DNA of 64,000 nucleotides from Aureimonas frigidaquae. Its GTDB lineage: Bacteria > Pseudomonadota > Alphaproteobacteria > Rhizobiales > Rhizobiaceae. Both the position numbers and the translations under genes were made by a program. The stretch lies in contig NZ_BBWR01000018.1 of assembly GCF_001463905.1 (NCBI RefSeq), positions 182,931-246,930 on the forward strand, in the 5' to 3' direction. Below the pieces are notes generated by a model. It saw nothing but the letters and a program-made list of their open reading frames with translations, made no database searches and was not told the origin of the DNA. This document shows, one piece after another, positions 61,450-64,000 of this stretch (positions within the stretch are counted from its first letter, which is position 1; every line of letters begins with the position of its first letter).

Positions 61450-62922
61450 ATGGCGACGGCGCCGACTTACTTCTACCTGGACCATTCCTCGCAGGAGACC
61501 CTCCAGCAGCAGATCCAGCGGCTGATGTGCGAGGCGATCCTGGACGGGCGTTTCCCGCCGGGTGAACGGCTTCCGTCCAGCCGCCGGCTCGCCGATCAGC
61601 TCGGCGTCAGCCGCATCACCGTAACGCTCGCCTATAGCGAGCTCGTCGCCAACGAGTTCGTCAACTCGCGCGGGCGCTCGGGCTATTACGTTTCCGACAA
61701 GGCGCCACGCCAGGTGCGCTTTCCCAACCGGGCCGAGGCTCCGGCCAGCGGGGTGGACTGGTCCAAGGCGATCGGTCAGCGTTATTCGGACGCCGTCCTG
61801 CCGCTCAAGCCCGCGCATTGGCGCGACTACACCTACCGCTTCATCTACGGCCAGTCCGACGATACGCTGTTCGACCACCGCAACTGGCGCCGCTGCGCCA
61901 TCCAGGCGCTCGGCAAGCGGGACTTCGCCTCCACCTCCGCCGATTACTTCGAGCGCGACGATCCGGAACTTATCAAATACATTGCAATGCACACGCTGCC
62001 CAAGCGTGGCATCCGCGCCCAGCCTGATGAAATTCTGATCACATTGGGCGCGCAGAATGCATTATGGCTCGCCGCACAGGTTTTGTTGAACCAGCGCCGC
62101 ACGGCCGTGATGGACGATCCGGGATATCATGGCCTGCGCGCCATATTGAGCCAGACGCGCTGCGAGCTCGTCACCAATCCCGTGGATGGCGACGGCACCG
62201 TCTTCGAGCATCTCCCGGAGCGTACCAATGTGCTCTTCGTGACGCCGAGCCATCACTGTCCGACCAACGCGACCATGCCGCTGGAGCGCCGCGCCGCCCT
62301 TCTGCAACATGCCCGCCGGCACGATTACCTGATCGTCGAGGACGATTACGAGTTCGAGATGTCGTTCCTGCGCTCGCCCGCCCCGGCGATCAAATCGCTC
62401 GACGATGACGGCCGAGTCATCTATGTCGGCTCCTTCTCCAAATCCATCTTTCCCGGCCTGCGCATGGGCTATCTGGTCGGGCCGCAGCCCTTCATCAACG
62501 AGGTTCGCGCCTTGCGGGCGGCGGTTCTGCGCCACCCTCCGGGCCAGTCGCAGCGGGCCGTCGCCACCTTCCTGTCGCTTGGCTATTACGATGCCCTCAT
62601 CTCCCGCATGGCGAACGCCTTCCAGGCCCGCCGGAACGCCATGATGCAGGCGCTGCGCGAATATGCCCTCACGCCGGTGGAGGTGAGCGTCTCGGGCGGA
62701 TCGAGCGTCTGGATGAAGGCGCCCGATGGTGTCGATACACGCCAGCTTGCGACCGAGCTGAGCGCCTGCAACGTGCTGATCGAGCCGGGCTACGTCTTCT
62801 TCGCCGATCAAAGCCGGCCCTGCCCCTATTACCGCCTGGCCTATTCCTCCATCGACGAGGCGATGATCCGCCCCGGCGTGGAGCTGATCGCCCGCACGCT
62901 GGCGGGCATGACCTCCGCTTAA
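61450..62922 (+). CDS. tauR: MocR-type transcriptional regulator TauR
   Basis: TauR activates taurine catabolism genes when taurine is present. The 490-residue protein has a GntR winged helix (residues 1-80, [20 protein letters not shown]) joined to an aminotransferase-fold domain with [14 protein letters not shown] [21 protein letters not shown] and the PLP lysine in [19 protein letters not shown] (about 331). It is divergent from tauABC. Its stop codon overlaps the pta stop by four bases on the other strand. Confidence 0.9.
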   Translation: MATAPTYFYLDHSSQETLQQQIQRLMCEAILDGRFPPGERLPSSRRLADQLGVSRITVTLAYSELVANEFVNSRGRSGYYVSDKAPRQVRFPNRAEAPASGVDWSKAIGQRYSDAVLPLKPAHWRDYTYRFIYGQSDDTLFDHRNWRRCAIQALGKRDFASTSADYFERDDPELIKYIAMHTLPKRGIRAQPDEILITLGAQNALWLAAQVLLNQRRTAVMDDPGYHGLRAILSQTRCELVTNPVDGDGTVFEHLPERTNVLFVTPSHHCPTNATMPLERRAALLQHARRHDYLIVEDDYEFEMSFLRSPAPAIKSLDDDGRVIYVGSFSKSIFPGLRMGYLVGPQPFINEVRALRAAVLRHPPGQSQRAVATFLSLGYYDALISRMANAFQARRNAMMQALREYALTPVEVSVSGGSSVWMKAPDGVDTRQLATELSACNVLIEPGYVFFADQSRPCPYYRLAYSSIDEAMIRPGVELIARTLAGMTSA

Positions 62923-63989
62923 ACGTGCTGCTGCCCGGCGCCCTCGCTCAGTCCGGCTGGCGCAGTGACGTTCGAGTGCGCGGCGGCATCTTCTGCATCG
63001 AGCGCCTGGACGACGGTCACGGCGATCATCGCATGGACGTCGGCCGCGTCGCAGCCGCGGGACAGATCGTTGGCCGGCCTGGCGAGCCCCTGCAGGATGG
63101 GGCCGATCGCGATGGCGTCTCCCATACGCTGCGCCACCTTGTAGGCGATGTTCCCCGCCGTCAGGTTCGGAAAGACAAAGACGTTGGCATCGCCCTGGAT
63201 ATGCGATGTCGGCGCCTTGGCCGCGCTGATGGCGGGAACGAAGGCCGCGTCGAACTGCAATTCCCCCTCGACGATGAGGTCGGGATCGGCCGCGCGCACC
63301 AGCTCGGTCGCGGCGACGACCTTGCCGATGCTGGGGTGGCTGGCACTTCCCATGGTCGAAAAGGACAGCATGGCGACGCGCGGCTCCTCCCGAAGGAGCG
63401 CCGCGCAGGAGCGTGCTGTGGCGAGCGCGATGGCGGCCAGCTCCTGCGCATCCGGTTCGATGACGAGCCCGCAGTCGGAAAACAGAAAGGCGCCCTTCTT
63501 CCGGTGGTCCGCACCGCACAGCATCATCAGGAAAAAGCTGGAGACGATCTGCGCATCGCGCGCGCGGCCGATGATCTGCAAGGCGGTGCGCACCGTATGG
63601 GCCGTCGTCGCGACCGCGCCCCCGACCATCCCGTCAGCCTGGCCCTGCCGCACCATCATGGCGGCGAAGCCCATCGGGTCGGCGATGGCCGCCTGGGCCT
63701 GCTCCTCTGTTGCCCCCTTGGCGCGCCGCAAGTCCAGATAGCGCTGAACAAAGCCCTCGCGCAGGGGTGAGGTTGCGGGATCCTCGATGGTCAGGCCTGG
63801 CTCGTCGGCGCCGCGCTGGGCAAGGGCGGCCCGGATGGCATCGGCCTGCCCGATCAGGACTGGCCGGGCGATGCCCTCCCGCGCGCTCATGAGCGCGGCG
63901 TCGATGATGCGGGGGTCCTCGCCCTCCGGCAGGACGATACGGCGCGGATCGGCGGCGGCGCGTGCGAAGATACGATCAATCGGTCTCAT
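62919..63989 (-). CDS. pta: Phosphate acetyltransferase
   Basis: Pta converts acetyl phosphate and CoA to acetyl-CoA. The 356-residue protein is the short single-domain form, with [20 protein letters not shown] near the start, [20 protein letters not shown] in the middle, [18 protein letters not shown] and [20 protein letters not shown] near the end. In taurine catabolism this form follows xsc, whose product is acetyl phosphate; xsc would lie just past the window edge, which cannot be seen. It starts 11 bases from the end of the window. It converges on tauR. Confidence 0.94.
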   Translation of the reverse strand: MRPIDRIFARAAADPRRIVLPEGEDPRIIDAALMSAREGIARPVLIGQADAIRAALAQRGADEPGLTIEDPATSPLREGFVQRYLDLRRAKGATEEQAQAAIADPMGFAAMMVRQGQADGMVGGAVATTAHTVRTALQIIGRARDAQIVSSFFLMMLCGADHRKKGAFLFSDCGLVIEPDAQELAAIALATARSCAALLREEPRVAMLSFSTMGSASHPSIGKVVAATELVRAADPDLIVEGELQFDAAFVPAISAAKAPTSHIQGDANVFVFPNLTAGNIAYKVAQRMGDAIAIGPILQGLARPANDLSRGCDAADVHAMIAVTVVQALDAEDAAAHSNVTAPAGLSEGAGQQHV

Positions 63990-64000
63990 GGCTTCTACGG

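Overview
The window is one continuous stretch of alphaproteobacterial core chromosome. It looks like Hyphomicrobiales (Rhizobiales), possibly near Aurantimonadaceae, but the family is a guess. Supporting evidence is high GC, a fused SecDF, a PopZ/DUF2497 protein, an ExoR-type Sel1 repeat protein, a DUF1127 micro-protein, the order hup-lon-clpX-clpP-tig, the order argS-SPOR-nagZ-tatABC-serS-surE-pcm-nlpD, and a TauR/tauABC/pta sulfonate locus. I see no insertion sequence, prophage, CRISPR array or integrase. About 60 protein genes and five tRNA genes are supported.

Layout. 1-3.5 kb: the complex I operon on the minus strand (nuoA-nuoB-nuoC-GFA-nuoD-nuoE, with nuoE cut by the window edge) and an unusual GFA-type zinc protein set between nuoC and nuoD. 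3.7-5.2 kb: tRNA-Asp, tRNA-Val, a small membrane protein and decayed coding remnants. 5.2-12.2 kb: proteostasis block (HU, Lon, ClpX, ClpP, trigger factor) with two heat-shock-like promoters, then tRNA-Leu. 12.5-21 kb: DUF1127 protein, trmFO, a DUF4153 membrane protein, two homologues of mitochondrial complex I assembly factors (NDUFAF6- and NDUFAF3-like), secDF, yajC and a DUF815 ATPase. 21-33 kb: a long minus-strand run for cell envelope and translation (nlpD-like, pcm, surE, serS, tatC, tatB, tatA, nagZ, SPOR protein, argS, dgt). 33-43.3 kb: erpA/iscA and xth (plus), then exoR, a FadL/OmpP1 porin, valS, popZ, tolC, a PIMT-like methyltransferase and tRNA-Asn. 43.5-47.3 kb: small envelope proteins, tRNA-Cys, a sorbosone-dehydrogenase-like beta-propeller and a TSUP exporter. 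47.4-55.5 kb: a complete kdpFABCDE potassium operon with an extra 27-codon membrane ORF in front. 55.5-58.4 kb: a class I amidotransferase, a VOC protein and a GAF-GGDEF diguanylate cyclase. 58.4-64 kb: taurine uptake (tauABC), its regulator tauR, and pta, which in this pathway turns the acetyl phosphate made by Xsc into acetyl-CoA.

Most of the window is housekeeping. The parts that deserve a second look are the GFA gene inside nuo, the perfect palindrome between nuoD and nuoE, matched RpoH-like promoters at lon and clpP, the absence of scpAB from between nagZ and tatA, the 27-codon ORF before kdpF, repeated CCAAT motifs and a leader ORF before the TSUP gene, and candidate TauR direct repeats between tauA and tauR. 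All promoters and terminators were found by eye; none has been scored by software.
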